Of a DNA stretch of 64,000 bases, positions 17,486 to 26,207 are shown piece by piece (the stretch's first letter is position 1; every line of letters begins with the position of its first letter). The translations under genes and the position numbers were made by a program. The notes under the pieces are model-generated. The model had not been told where the DNA came from. It saw nothing but the letters and a program-made list of their open reading frames with translations, and made no database searches. The DNA lies in NCBI RefSeq assembly GCF_017353515.1, contig NZ_JAFMPY010000007.1:62001-126000 (forward strand), given 5' to 3'. The stretch is from Jiella sonneratiae (GTDB taxonomy: Bacteria > Pseudomonadota > Alphaproteobacteria > Rhizobiales > Rhizobiaceae).

Positions 17486-18221
17486 GACGATGCTACCTTT
17501 CTGGCGCCGGATGCGGCACCCGGCCGCCGCGCCGAAAATGCCGGCTGGGCCGGCGGCCATGGGGATTCGCCATGGCGCCCCGCCAGAATGGACCGCGATC
17601 CCGCCTCCTGGGAAGGCAGAAACCCCCTGCGGCATGTTGACCGGAGGAGATTTGCTGCATCGCAATATCGGCGTCCCGCGAGGAAGAACGGCGCGAACCG
17701 CAAAGATGAATCGCCCCGGCCGCCCCACTGCGCGTCCACTCGTGGTGTTTCCCGCTGCTTTGTCGGATTGGGATGGGGTTGGACGTGCGACCGATGTTCT
17801 GCAGCAATCGGACCGAGAATTGCAGTCGTTCCGCAATAAAGCATCAGATATGACGCGCGGACACGTGGATAGTTCACGACAAACCGGAAGAAGAACTTTC
17901 GGCACCCGCCGCTCCGGGAGGGATGATCGATCGGGGTGTCGGTGCTTTTGTGCAGTGCACATAGAAAACCTCGATATCTCTGCTTGCGCAGGAAAAATTC
18001 CCGCACTAGGGTGTGCCCCATGGTTTCCGGCTTCAAGATCGGTGGTGTTGGGAGCGCCCCGAATCTCGAAGGCCACTGGTAGGGTAATGTTCAACGGTGC
18101 CCACCAAGACCCCTATTGGAGGTCGTGACACGCTGCCGGAAGCCTTCCCCATTCATCGCTGGAATCGTGTCGGCCCGCTGTGCGTGCCTGCGCGTGCATC
18201 AGTCCCATGGGAGGAGACTTC
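17486..18221. other. long divergent intergenic region upstream of xoxF
   Basis: 736 bp with no convincing gene. Several short open frames occur, but none looks coding. The half next to xoxF is less G+C-rich than its surroundings, as expected of a control region. It must hold the promoters of xoxF and of the divergent metallohydrolase, and could encode a long 5' leader. Confidence 0.7.
17984..18012 (+). promoter_or_regulatory. xoxF: candidate xoxF promoter
   Basis: TTGCGC and TAGGGT are spaced by 17 bases. The spacer contains GGAA-AAA-TTCC, a short perfect dyad that could be an operator. The site is about 210 bases before the xoxF ATG. Evidence is pattern-based only. Confidence 0.3.
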
Positions 18222-20063
18222 ATGCTGAAATCAATCACCACGGCCGCGCTGGCTTCGAGCCTCTTGATCGCACTTGGCAGTGCCGCTTCGGCCGCCAGCC
18301 TGCAGGACATGACCAAGAATTCGTCCGACTGGGTCATGCCCACGGGCAACTATGCCAACTGGCGTTACTCCGAACTCGACAAGATCAACAAGGACAACGT
18401 CTCCAAGATGGTCCCGGCCTGGTCGTTCTCGACCGGCGTGCTGCGCGGCCACGAAGGCAATCCCCTGGTGATCGGCGACACGATGTACGTGCACACGCCG
18501 TTCCCGAACCTCGTCTATGCCCTCGACCTGAAGAACGACGCCACGATCAAGTGGAAGTACGAGCCGAAGCAGGATCCGAACGTCATCCCGGTGATGTGCT
18601 GCGACACGGTCAACCGCGGCGTCGCCTATGCGCCGGCCGACGGTGACCGTCCGGCCCTGGTGATCCTCGACCAGGCCGACACGACCCTCGTCGCGCTCAA
18701 CGCCGATACCGGCGAAGTCGTCTGGTCGGTCAAGAACGGCGATCCGTCCAAGGGTGAGACCGGCACTGCCGCACCGCAGGTCGTCAAGGACAAGGTCCTC
18801 GTCGGCATCTCCGGTGGCGAATTCGGCGTGCGCGGCCGCATGACCGCCTACAGCCTCGCCGACGGCAAGGAAGTCTGGAAGGCCTACTCGACCGGTCCGG
18901 ACAAGGAAATGCTGATCGATCCGGAGAAGACCACCGAACTCGGCAAGCCGGTCGGCAAGGACTCCTCGGTGAAGACCTGGGAAGGCGATCAGTGGCAGAT
19001 CGGCGGCGGCGCCACCTGGGGCTGGACGGCCTACGACCCGGACCTGAACCTCGTCTATTACGGCACCGGCAACCCCTCGACCTGGAACCCGGCGCAGCGC
19101 CCGGGCGACAACAAGTGGTCGATGACCATCAATGCTCGCGACGCCGACACCGGCGAGGCGAAGTGGGTCTACCAGATGACCCCGCACGACGAGTGGGACT
19201 ATGACGGCGTCAACGAGATGCTGCTTGCCGACGTCTCCGTCGACGGCAAGGACCACAAGGCCCTCGTCCACTTCGACCGCAACGGCTTCGCCTACACCCT
19301 CGATCGCGAGAGCGGCGAGCTGCTGGTGGCCGAGAAGTACGACCCGGCGGTGAACTGGGCCACCAAGGTCGACATGGACAAGAGCTCCAAGACCTACGGC
19401 CGCCCGCTCGTCGTCGACCAGTACTCGACCGAGCACAACGGCGAAGACGTGAACACGACCGGCGTCTGCCCGGCCGCGCTCGGTACCAAGGACCAGCAGC
19501 CTTCGGCCTATTCGCCGGACACCAAGCTGTTCTACGTGCCGACCAACCACGTCTGCATGGACTACGAGCCGTTCCGCGTCGCCTACACTGCGGGCCAGCC
19601 TTATGTCGGCGCGACGCTGTCGATGTATCCGGCCCCGAACAGCCATGGCGGCATGGGCAACTTCATCGCCTGGGACGCCGGCAAGGGTAAGATCGTCTGG
19701 TCGCTGCCCGAGCAGTTCTCGGTGTGGTCCGGCGCTCTCGCCACCAAGGGCGGCATCGTCTTCTACGGCACCCTCGAGGGCTATCTGAAGGCGGTCGACG
19801 CCAAGACCGGCGACGAGCTGTTCAAGTACAAGACCCCGTCCGGCATCATCGGCAACGTGATGACCTACGAGCAGGGCGGCAAGCAGATGGTCGGCATCCT
19901 GTCGGGCATCGGCGGCTGGGCCGGCATCGGCCTCGCAGCGGGCCTCACCGATCCGAATGCCGGTCTCGGCGCGGTCGGCGGCTATGCGGCGCTGTCGAAG
20001 TACACCGCCCTCGGCGGTCAGCTGACGGTCTTCACGGTCCCCGACCAGACCGCTTCGAAGTAA
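18222..20063 (+). CDS. xoxF: lanthanide-dependent methanol dehydrogenase XoxF
   Basis: Periplasmic PQQ-dependent alcohol dehydrogenase, 613 residues, oxidising methanol to formaldehyde or formate. A cleavable signal peptide ([20 protein letters not shown]) is followed by an eight-bladed propeller with repeated tryptophan-docking motifs. Adjacent cysteines Cys126-Cys127 ([10 protein letters not shown]) form the vicinal disulfide over PQQ. The metal site shows Glu200 (ISGGEFG), Asn284 (GTGNPSTW), catalytic Asp326 and the extra Asp328 in EWDYDGV. This DYD signature marks lanthanide rather than calcium use. GGAGGAG precedes the ATG. Confidence 0.97.
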   Translation: MLKSITTAALASSLLIALGSAASAASLQDMTKNSSDWVMPTGNYANWRYSELDKINKDNVSKMVPAWSFSTGVLRGHEGNPLVIGDTMYVHTPFPNLVYALDLKNDATIKWKYEPKQDPNVIPVMCCDTVNRGVAYAPADGDRPALVILDQADTTLVALNADTGEVVWSVKNGDPSKGETGTAAPQVVKDKVLVGISGGEFGVRGRMTAYSLADGKEVWKAYSTGPDKEMLIDPEKTTELGKPVGKDSSVKTWEGDQWQIGGGATWGWTAYDPDLNLVYYGTGNPSTWNPAQRPGDNKWSMTINARDADTGEAKWVYQMTPHDEWDYDGVNEMLLADVSVDGKDHKALVHFDRNGFAYTLDRESGELLVAEKYDPAVNWATKVDMDKSSKTYGRPLVVDQYSTEHNGEDVNTTGVCPAALGTKDQQPSAYSPDTKLFYVPTNHVCMDYEPFRVAYTAGQPYVGATLSMYPAPNSHGGMGNFIAWDAGKGKIVWSLPEQFSVWSGALATKGGIVFYGTLEGYLKAVDAKTGDELFKYKTPSGIIGNVMTYEQGGKQMVGILSGIGGWAGIGLAAGLTDPNAGLGAVGGYAALSKYTALGGQLTVFTVPDQTASK

Positions 20064-20085
20064 GCCGGAAACGGGCATGAACCGG

Positions 20086-20118
20086 ACGGGCCTCGCGACA
20101 CGCTCGCGGGGCCCGTTC
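20086..20118 (+). terminator. hairpin after xoxF, probably attenuating read-through to xoxG
   Basis: Arms ACGGGCC-TCGCG and CGCG-GGGCCCGT pair around ACACGCT, 22 bases after the xoxF stop. Only a weak T-rich tail follows. It sits in the 421-bp gap between xoxF and xoxG, so it may stabilise the abundant xoxF mRNA or partly terminate it. I see no gene in the rest of that gap. Confidence 0.55.
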
Positions 20119-20484
20119 CTTGAAGGGTTCCGGCTCCTGGGACTTCTTCCTGAATCGGGGCGTGCCGGCGAAACGCCGCCGGTATCCGGGGCACGGCACG
20201 ATCCGAAACGAAATTCTGGCAGGGCGGCCGCGACGGAAGGCTCGTCGCATCCCGCGCCAGTCGTGCCGTCCGCGCTTCATCGACGCGGCGGCCCGCCGGA
20301 GAAAATGGGTCTGCAACGGGTTCCGACATCGCCGCCGGAGCGCCGCCCGGGACGGAGCAGCGGCTGCCCCGTTCCGCCGTCGGGCGGGGAACAGCATGTC
20401 ACCGGCACGGCCTCGCCCAGATCGGGAGCGGCCAACCGAACCGCCAAGGCGACCACGATGTCGCGCCAAGAGTTGAGGGTTTGC

Positions 20485-21264
20485 ATGACGACGAAATTGA
20501 TCGCGCTGGCCGGGATGCTGGTCCTTTCGGTGTCCGGTCTGGCGCTCGCCGAGACCGCCGGGACGACCATCGTGCCGCAGGGGCAGTCTGCCGGCGAGGG
20601 CGCTGCGGCATCGGGCGGTGACGCGGCGGCAAAGCCCGAAGCGGCCAAGCCCGAGGCGGCGGCGGCCGAAAGCAAGCCGGCAGCGGAAGGCGCGGCTGCG
20701 ACGGGTGCCGCGGCCGAAGGCGGCGCGGCCGCCGATGCCGGCGGCGAAGGCGGCAAGGCCGCCGACGGCGCCGACATGGCGAAGATGAAGCCCGACGCCC
20801 ATCCGTCCAAGGACACGGAGACCGAGGGCAATACCCCGCAGCTCTCAGATCTCGGCGAATACAAGGATCCGGCCGGCAATCCCACCTATCTCATCGACTC
20901 CGCAGGCAAGGTCGATTGGTACACCTGGCGCGGCTACAAGAAATACATGGCCAACTGCATGCAGTGCCACGGACCGGACGGTCTCGGCTCGTCCTTCGCG
21001 CCGAACCTCACGGACCAGCTGACCGCGCTGTCCTATTACGACTTCGCCGGCATCGTCGTCAGCGGCCAGCAGAACAAGTGGAATCCGAGCGGCAATTCGG
21101 TGATGCCGGCCTGGGGCGACGATCCGAACGTCATGTGCTCGATGGACGCGATCTACACCTATCTGCGCGCCCGGGCCGACGGCGTCGTCGGCCGCGGCGA
21201 GCCGAAGCGGATCGCCAACAACAAGGAGGCCCAGGATGCGGAGTACAAGTGTCTCGGGTTCTGA
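20485..21264 (+). CDS. xoxG: cytochrome c-L electron acceptor of XoxF (XoxG)
   Basis: A 259-residue exported c-type cytochrome that takes electrons from the XoxF PQQ. After a signal peptide (LIALAGMLVLSVSGLALA) comes a stretch of about 75 residues (33-105) that is almost wholly Ala, Gly, Glu, Lys and Pro with AAKPEA repeats. The heme domain has NCMQCHGPDG (Cys158, Cys161, His162) and a likely axial Met in NSVMPAWGD. GAGGG lies 5 bases before the ATG. The gene order xoxF-xoxG-xoxJ is standard; the long linker is not. Confidence 0.93.
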   Translation: MTTKLIALAGMLVLSVSGLALAETAGTTIVPQGQSAGEGAAASGGDAAAKPEAAKPEAAAAESKPAAEGAAATGAAAEGGAAADAGGEGGKAADGADMAKMKPDAHPSKDTETEGNTPQLSDLGEYKDPAGNPTYLIDSAGKVDWYTWRGYKKYMANCMQCHGPDGLGSSFAPNLTDQLTALSYYDFAGIVVSGQQNKWNPSGNSVMPAWGDDPNVMCSMDAIYTYLRARADGVVGRGEPKRIANNKEAQDAEYKCLGF

Positions 21265-21280
21265 GCCGATGAGGGCTTGC

Positions 21281-22213
21281 ATGAAATCCGGCGCGCGCGG
21301 CCTCGGCCGCGTCGCCGCGGCCATCGCCGGCCTGCTGCTCGTTTCGAGCGGCGCGCTGGCGCAGGCCGACCGGGAGTTCGGTAGCGAGATCGAACTGGTC
21401 GATCCCGACGTCCTCCGGGTCTGTGCCGATCCGAACAACATGCCCTTCTCGAACCAGAAGGGCGAGGGTTTCGAGCAGGCCGTCGCGAACTTCCTGGCGC
21501 AGAAGCTCGGCCGCAAGGACGTCACCTACACCTATTTCCCGCAGGCGACCGGCTTCGTGCGGATGACGCTCGGCTCCAATCTCTGCGACATCATCATGAG
21601 CTATCCGCAGGGTGACGAGCTCGTCCAGAACACCAACGCCTACTATCGGACGGCCTACGCGCTGGTCTATCCGAAGGGCGGCGACCTCGAGGGCGTCACC
21701 AGGATCGAGGATCCGAAGCTGAAGGGCAAGCGCATCGGCATCGTCGCCGGCACGCCGCCCGCCACCTATCTCGCGAGGGCCGGGCTGATGGCCAAGGCCA
21801 AGCCCTATCCGCTGGTGATCGACACGCGCATCGACAATTCCGCCAAGGCGATGATGACCGACCTGGAAAAGGGCGACATCGATGCCGCGGTGCTGTGGGG
21901 GCCGATGGCCGGCTACTACGCCAAGGGCGCTTCGGAGCCGCTGTCGGTCGTGCCGCTCACCCACGAGGGCAAGGGGCCGGCGATGGCCTTCCGGATCACC
22001 ATGGGCGTGCGTCCTTCCGACCAGGAGTGGAAGCGCACGCTGAACCGGACGATCGCCGCCAACCAGGCCGCGATCAACGACATCCTGCTGTCCTACGGCG
22101 TGCCGCTGCTCGACGAACAGGACCATCCGATCGAGCCATCGGCGAAGAAGGCCGACGACGCGGCCGGAGCCGAAAAACCCGGTGCCGGCGAGACGGCCGG
22201 CCCGAAGGGCTGA
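21281..22213 (+). CDS. xoxJ: XoxJ periplasmic binding protein of the methanol dehydrogenase locus
   Basis: A 310-residue protein of the solute-binding fold, thought to help XoxF activation. Signal peptide: GLGRVAAAIAGLLLVSSGALAQA. Conserved blocks include LRVCADPNNMPFSNQKGEGFE, represented by its CADPNNMPFSN core, and YRTAYALVYPKG. I chose the ATG at 21281 because the upstream GAGGGCTTGC closely mirrors the ribosome-binding site of xoxG; an ATG 12 bases earlier is possible. The C-terminal 25 residues are Ala/Glu/Lys-rich. The start is 16 bp after xoxG. Confidence 0.9.
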   Translation: MKSGARGLGRVAAAIAGLLLVSSGALAQADREFGSEIELVDPDVLRVCADPNNMPFSNQKGEGFEQAVANFLAQKLGRKDVTYTYFPQATGFVRMTLGSNLCDIIMSYPQGDELVQNTNAYYRTAYALVYPKGGDLEGVTRIEDPKLKGKRIGIVAGTPPATYLARAGLMAKAKPYPLVIDTRIDNSAKAMMTDLEKGDIDAAVLWGPMAGYYAKGASEPLSVVPLTHEGKGPAMAFRITMGVRPSDQEWKRTLNRTIAANQAAINDILLSYGVPLLDEQDHPIEPSAKKADDAAGAEKPGAGETAGPKG

Positions 22214-22214
22214 C

Positions 22215-22877
22215 ATGCGGGGCGGAGCGACGCCCGGCGGGTTCCTGCGACGGGAAACGCCGCATCCGGCCCGCCGCGAAGGGCGCGGCCAGGGCCTCCG
22301 GGCTCTCGCCCTCGCCCTCGGCCTCACCGCCGCGGCGGTCGGCCTCATGCCGGCCTTCACCTTTGCGGCTGCCGCCGCCGACGACGCGGCGCCGGTCGCC
22401 GAGCCGCACGGCTACCGGATGGACGACTACCGTGCTGCCGTACCGGCGACGCTCGCCGGCGGGACGGTGGCCGATACGGCGGCCGCGGTTCGTCTGCACG
22501 GGGAAGGCGTTCCTTTCGTCGACGTCCTGCCGCGCGTCCCGCGGCCGAAGAACCTGCCGAAGGACACGATCTGGCGGCCCGAGCCCAGGAAGGACATTCC
22601 GGGCTCGATCTGGCTGGTGGACACCGGCTATGGCGAGCTCGCGCCGGTGATGCAGCGCTACTTCTTCGACGGTCTCGCGCGGGTCACCCGAGGCGACAAG
22701 GCGGCACCGATCCTCTTCTACTGCAAGCGCGACTGCTGGATGAGCTACAATGCCGCCAAGCGCGCCGTCGCCGCAGGCTATTCGTCGGTCTACTGGTATC
22801 CCGACGGCACGGAGGGCTGGGTGGAGTCGGGCCGCGCGCTCGAAAAGCGCGAGCCGGAGCCGCGCCCCGACGAGTGA
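22215..22877 (+). CDS. PQQ-dependent catabolism-associated CXXCW-motif (rhodanese-like) protein
   Basis: A 220-residue protein beginning one base after the xoxJ stop, so translation is coupled. A long Arg-rich n-region precedes a membrane or signal segment (ALALALGLTAAAVGLMPAF). The family signature is ILFYCKRDCWMSYNAAKRA; as read here the two cysteines (170 and 174) are separated by three residues before Trp. PFVDVLPRVPRP is the rhodanese-like beta region. Function is unknown, but genes of this family cluster with PQQ dehydrogenases. Confidence 0.87.
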   Translation: MRGGATPGGFLRRETPHPARREGRGQGLRALALALGLTAAAVGLMPAFTFAAAAADDAAPVAEPHGYRMDDYRAAVPATLAGGTVADTAAAVRLHGEGVPFVDVLPRVPRPKNLPKDTIWRPEPRKDIPGSIWLVDTGYGELAPVMQRYFFDGLARVTRGDKAAPILFYCKRDCWMSYNAAKRAVAAGYSSVYWYPDGTEGWVESGRALEKREPEPRPDE

Positions 22878-23081
22878 CGCCGGAGGGCGGCGATATGGCG
22901 CGCCGGCCTCGCCCGAAATTTGGCACTGATTTCCGGCAGACTCGGTTCGTCAGATCGAAACGGCCGGAACAACGTGGGTGAGAGCCGCCTTCCGGCGTCC
23001 TGCGGGACGCGTGGCGCTCTCTCTCCGTCGGGCGCGGAGCCCGCAGCATCGCGGGGCGCGGGAAAAGCGGAAGGGCGTGAC

Positions 23082-23591
23082 ATGAGGCAACGTCTGGCAA
23101 TTTCGTTGGCGACGCTGCTTGCCGGCGCGGCATGCGCCGTCGCTTCGAACGGCGCGGCCATGGCGGCGGCTGGCCATCACGGTGCGCACGATGCGGCGGA
23201 AATTTCGCCGGCCGCCCGCCAGCCCGACAGGACGATCGCCCTCGCCATGGTCGAGAAGGACGACGGCTCGATGGGCTTCGAGCCCTCGACGGTGACGGTG
23301 CGGGCGGGGGAGGCGGTTCGCTTCGAGATCCGCAACGATGGCCGCACCGATCACGAATTCGTCCCCGGCGACCATGCGGCACTGATGGCCCACAAGGCGG
23401 AGATGGAGGCGATGCCGGACATGGCACATGGCGCCGAGGGCGCGTTGCGGCTGGCGCCCGGGGCTTCGGGCTCGCTCGACCTCGCCTTCGAGGCGGCGGG
23501 GACCTTCGAGTTCGCCTGCCTCATTCCCGGCCACTACGAGGCGGGAATGCACGGCGTCCTGACGGTGACGGGCAAGACGAAGGGAAACTGA
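23082..23591 (+). CDS. exported cupredoxin-like copper protein
   Basis: A 169-residue secreted single-domain cupredoxin. After a signal peptide (LAISLATLLAGAACAVASNGAA) and a His-containing segment (AGHHGAHD), the fold begins at FEPSTVTVRAGEAVRFEI. The type-1 copper ligands are visible: His in TDHEFVPGD, then Cys, His and Met in ACLIPGHYEAGMHG. A Met/His-rich insertion (MEAMPDMAHG) may hold extra copper. It is 204 bp downstream of the CXXCW gene, with no gene in the gap, and 3 bp before the DUF411 gene. It could carry electrons or copper; neither is shown. Confidence 0.85.
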   Translation: MRQRLAISLATLLAGAACAVASNGAAMAAAGHHGAHDAAEISPAARQPDRTIALAMVEKDDGSMGFEPSTVTVRAGEAVRFEIRNDGRTDHEFVPGDHAALMAHKAEMEAMPDMAHGAEGALRLAPGASGSLDLAFEAAGTFEFACLIPGHYEAGMHGVLTVTGKTKGN

Positions 23592-23594
23592 AGA

Positions 23595-24056
23595 ATGGCC
23601 GGACTGACACGCAGGCGTGCGATCGGCCTTGGCCTCGTCGGGAGCGCCCTCTTCGGGCTGACGATCTCCGGCCGGGCGGCCGAGGCGATGACGGTCTACG
23701 CATCCCCGTCCTGCGGCTGCTGCCACGGGTGGGTCGAGCACATGCGCGCAGCGGGCTTTGCCGTCGTCGTCGAGGACCGCTCGTCCGACGAACTCGCGCG
23801 GATCAAGCGCGCCGCCGGGCTCCCGCCCGCCCTGTCGTCCTGCCACACGGCCCGCATCGGCGGCTATGTCGTCGAGGGCCACGTCCCGGCCGCCGAGGTT
23901 GCGCGTCTCCTGAAGGAGCGTCCGGAGGCCATCGGCCTGACGGTGCCCGGCATGCCGGCCGATGCGCCCGGCATGGGCCACGGCGACACGCCGTTCGCGG
24001 TCCTTCTGGTGAGACCGGACGGCGAGGCGGAGCGGTTCGCCGCCTATCCGCGCTGA
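23595..24056 (+). CDS. DUF411 metal-binding protein
   Basis: A 153-residue exported protein with a twin-Arg-like start (LTRRRAIGLGLVG). It carries the DUF411 thioredoxin-like motif SPSCGCCHGWVEH and a second conserved Cys-His (ALSSCHTARIGGYVVEGHVP). DUF411 proteins are often encoded with copper resistance genes and are believed to bind copper. Immediate proximity to the cupredoxin gene suggests a shared metal role. Confidence 0.87.
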   Translation: MAGLTRRRAIGLGLVGSALFGLTISGRAAEAMTVYASPSCGCCHGWVEHMRAAGFAVVVEDRSSDELARIKRAAGLPPALSSCHTARIGGYVVEGHVPAAEVARLLKERPEAIGLTVPGMPADAPGMGHGDTPFAVLLVRPDGEAERFAAYPR

Positions 24057-24165
24057 GCGGTGACCGGTCGCAACTGTTCGTCGCGGCCGGAAAGCCCGCG
24101 CCGCGCGGCGCGTGAGCGCCCCGCAACGTCGGACGGACAGGGGGCGGGAGGCGCTGCTGCCGCCC

Positions 24166-24945
24166 TCAGCCCCAGATCATCATCCGCAGCGGCATCCACA
24201 GTCCCATGCCGATCATGACGAGGTTCTCGGTCAGCGAGACGAAGCCGAGCGGCACCTTGGAGGCGCCGCCGACGCAGGCGCATTTGAGTTCGCGCTTCTG
24301 GACATAGACGGCGTAATAGACCGAGACCGCGCCGATCGTGCCGATGACGAGGGCGATAGGGGCGGACAGCCAGGTGAGCGCACCGGCGATCATCAAAAGC
24401 CCCGCCAGCGTTTCGCCATAGGGATAGATCTTGCCGTAGCGCACCCAGCGCCGCGCCAGAAGGTCGTAGTTCAGGAACATCGTCGAGAAGCTCTCGACGT
24501 CCTGCAGCTTCTGGATGCCGAGCAGCGTCATGGCGATGGCGAAGAACCACTCGACCGCCCGGACGGTGAGGACGGTGCCTTCCGCCGCATAGGACACGGC
24601 GAGCGCCATCAGGAGGGCCACCGAGAAGATCGCGACGACCGGACGGTAGGTCGTCTCGTCGGCGGAGGCGACGGATTTGCCGAAATGTTCGCGAAGCTCG
24701 CTGTAGCCGCCGACCCGTTCGCCGCCGAGGAAGGTCTGCGGCGTCGTCTCGACGTGGTGCTCCGCCTTGAAGGCGTCGGTCTCCTCGCGCGTCGTGAGCC
24801 AGCGGTCGTCGACGTCGAACCCCTGGCGTTCGAGAAGATCCTTCGACTTCAGCCCGTAGGGGCAGACGTGCTTTTCCATGACCATCCGGTAGAGGACGGC
24901 CCGCTTGCTGCCGTTGCCGGCGGAGCCGGACTCGATCGTCTGCAT
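24166..24945 (-). CDS. glutaredoxin-MauE fusion membrane protein
   Basis: A 259-residue protein with two parts. Residues 10-95 are a glutaredoxin domain with MEKHVCPYGLKSKDLL (a CPYG rather than CPYC site) and TTPQTFLGGERVGGY. Residues 105-255 are a DoxX/MauE-like domain with four or so membrane helices and a C-terminal KCACVGGASKVPLGF. MauE acts in disulfide maturation of methylamine dehydrogenase, but no mau structural genes are present here. AAGGAG before the ATG at 24945 fixes the start. It is convergent with the DUF411 gene. Confidence 0.83.
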   Translation of the reverse strand: MQTIESGSAGNGSKRAVLYRMVMEKHVCPYGLKSKDLLERQGFDVDDRWLTTREETDAFKAEHHVETTPQTFLGGERVGGYSELREHFGKSVASADETTYRPVVAIFSVALLMALAVSYAAEGTVLTVRAVEWFFAIAMTLLGIQKLQDVESFSTMFLNYDLLARRWVRYGKIYPYGETLAGLLMIAGALTWLSAPIALVIGTIGAVSVYYAVYVQKRELKCACVGGASKVPLGFVSLTENLVMIGMGLWMPLRMMIWG

Positions 24946-25142
24946 GGTCACTCCTTTCGGGGCGCCGGTCTGCGCCTTTTTTCTCGGCGCCTGTCTGCGC
25001 CTTGCGGTTCCGTTCGTTGCGGAACCCATCCGAAAGGGAAATGGTTCTTCCAGTGACTGGAAGGTCAAGGCCGGGTTCGGGTGCCGCGCTCGGCAGTCGT
25101 AGCCACCGGCCGCCGAGACCCGCCCTCGAAGGGCCCGCCGGT

Positions 25143-25880
25143 TCAGAGCGAAAGATCGATCAGCTGGCCGCCGAACAGCCTGTCGCGGGAGTTGATGATG
25201 TGCTGGCGCATCGCCTCGCGGGCGTCGCGGGCGCGACGTTCCCTGATCGCGGCGAAGATCGCATTGTGCTCCGCCAGAACCTCGCGCAGCCCCTTCGGCG
25301 CGTCGCTCATCAGCGACTGCCCGTGCATCTTCATGCCCACATGGATGTGTTCGCGCAGCGCCCGCATCGAGGCTTCGTAATACTGGTTGTTGGCGGCGCG
25401 CGTCACCGCCAGGTGAAAGGCGAAGTCGGCGTCCTCGCGGTGGGTCAAAGAGCCGGTGGCGACGTCGAGAAGGTCGAGCGCCTCCTGGATCTCGCCCATG
25501 ACAGCCTCGTTGCGCCGCTCGGCCGCCATGAAGGCCGCCTCGGTCTCGATCGTCAGGCGGAATTCGTAGCAGCGCTGGATGTCGGCGATCGTCTCCACCT
25601 TGGCGAAGCCGAGCGACTTCGACCGGGGCGAGCGCACGTAGCTGCCGGCCCCCTGGCGCGAATAGACCAGCCCGTCGGCACGCAGGCGCTCCAGCGCCGC
25701 GCGCAAGACCGGCCGCGACACGTCGAATTCCAGGGCGAGCTTGGCCTCGGTCGGCAATTTGCCGTTGGCGGCGTAATCGCCGTTGCTGATCCGGCTGTAG
25801 AGCAGATGATAGACGCGGTCGGCCAGCGACGTCCGCGGTTTGCCCCGATACGGCTTCGCATCGCTCGCCTCAGATGACAT
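25143..25880 (-). CDS. GntR-family regulator with FCD domain
   Basis: A 245-residue FadR-type regulator. The winged helix (residues 18-85) includes LPTEAKLALEFDVSRPVLRA and RQGAGSYVR. The C-terminal FCD domain has the metal-binding pattern Asp/His-His-His (ADFAFHLAVTRAA, LAEHNAIFAAI, MRQHIINSRD). These regulators sense organic acids and usually control a neighbouring transporter or catabolic gene, which here would be the TRAP system on the same strand. The ligand is unknown. Confidence 0.9.
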   Translation of the reverse strand: MSSEASDAKPYRGKPRTSLADRVYHLLYSRISNGDYAANGKLPTEAKLALEFDVSRPVLRAALERLRADGLVYSRQGAGSYVRSPRSKSLGFAKVETIADIQRCYEFRLTIETEAAFMAAERRNEAVMGEIQEALDLLDVATGSLTHREDADFAFHLAVTRAANNQYYEASMRALREHIHVGMKMHGQSLMSDAPKGLREVLAEHNAIFAAIRERRARDAREAMRQHIINSRDRLFGGQLIDLSL

Positions 25881-26207
25881 CGATCGAATTCTCCTTCCGC
25901 CGATTCCGGTTTGTCATCTTGTCTGCCCGCAGGCAACAGGCTGCACCACGGTTCGCACCGGTGTCTCGGACGCGCCAGACCCCATCGACGTCGTTTCTGC
26001 CGCCTGCCGGGCGCCGATCCACCCGTCCATGTCGAAGCGATGTCGCGGGCCGGCCGGCTCGCCCTCCGGCCCTTGCCCGCCGGCCCTCGTCTCGGGCAGC
26101 GCTGCGGGACCGCCGCTCGGCCCAACAGTTGACAAATGCCCGCCGCGACCGGCGCTGCGCCACCCGGGGGCGGCCCGGCGAGCCCGCGTCGAGCGTCGTC
26201 GACGCGC
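25881..26207. other. intergenic region between dctM and the GntR gene
   Basis: 327 bp without a supported gene. It holds the probable GntR promoter (minus strand) and some TTGTCA/TTGACA-containing short elements near 25913 and 26129 that could be operator halves. No dyad is convincing. Confidence 0.5.

Noticed and set aside
18222-20063. Calcium-dependent MxaF methanol dehydrogenase
   Set aside because: The extra Asp of the DYD motif and the xoxG/xoxJ neighbours mark XoxF; no mxaI small subunit is present.
24166-24945. Part of a methylamine dehydrogenase (mau) cluster
   Set aside because: Only a MauE-like domain is present, fused to glutaredoxin; no mauA, mauB or mauD genes nearby.
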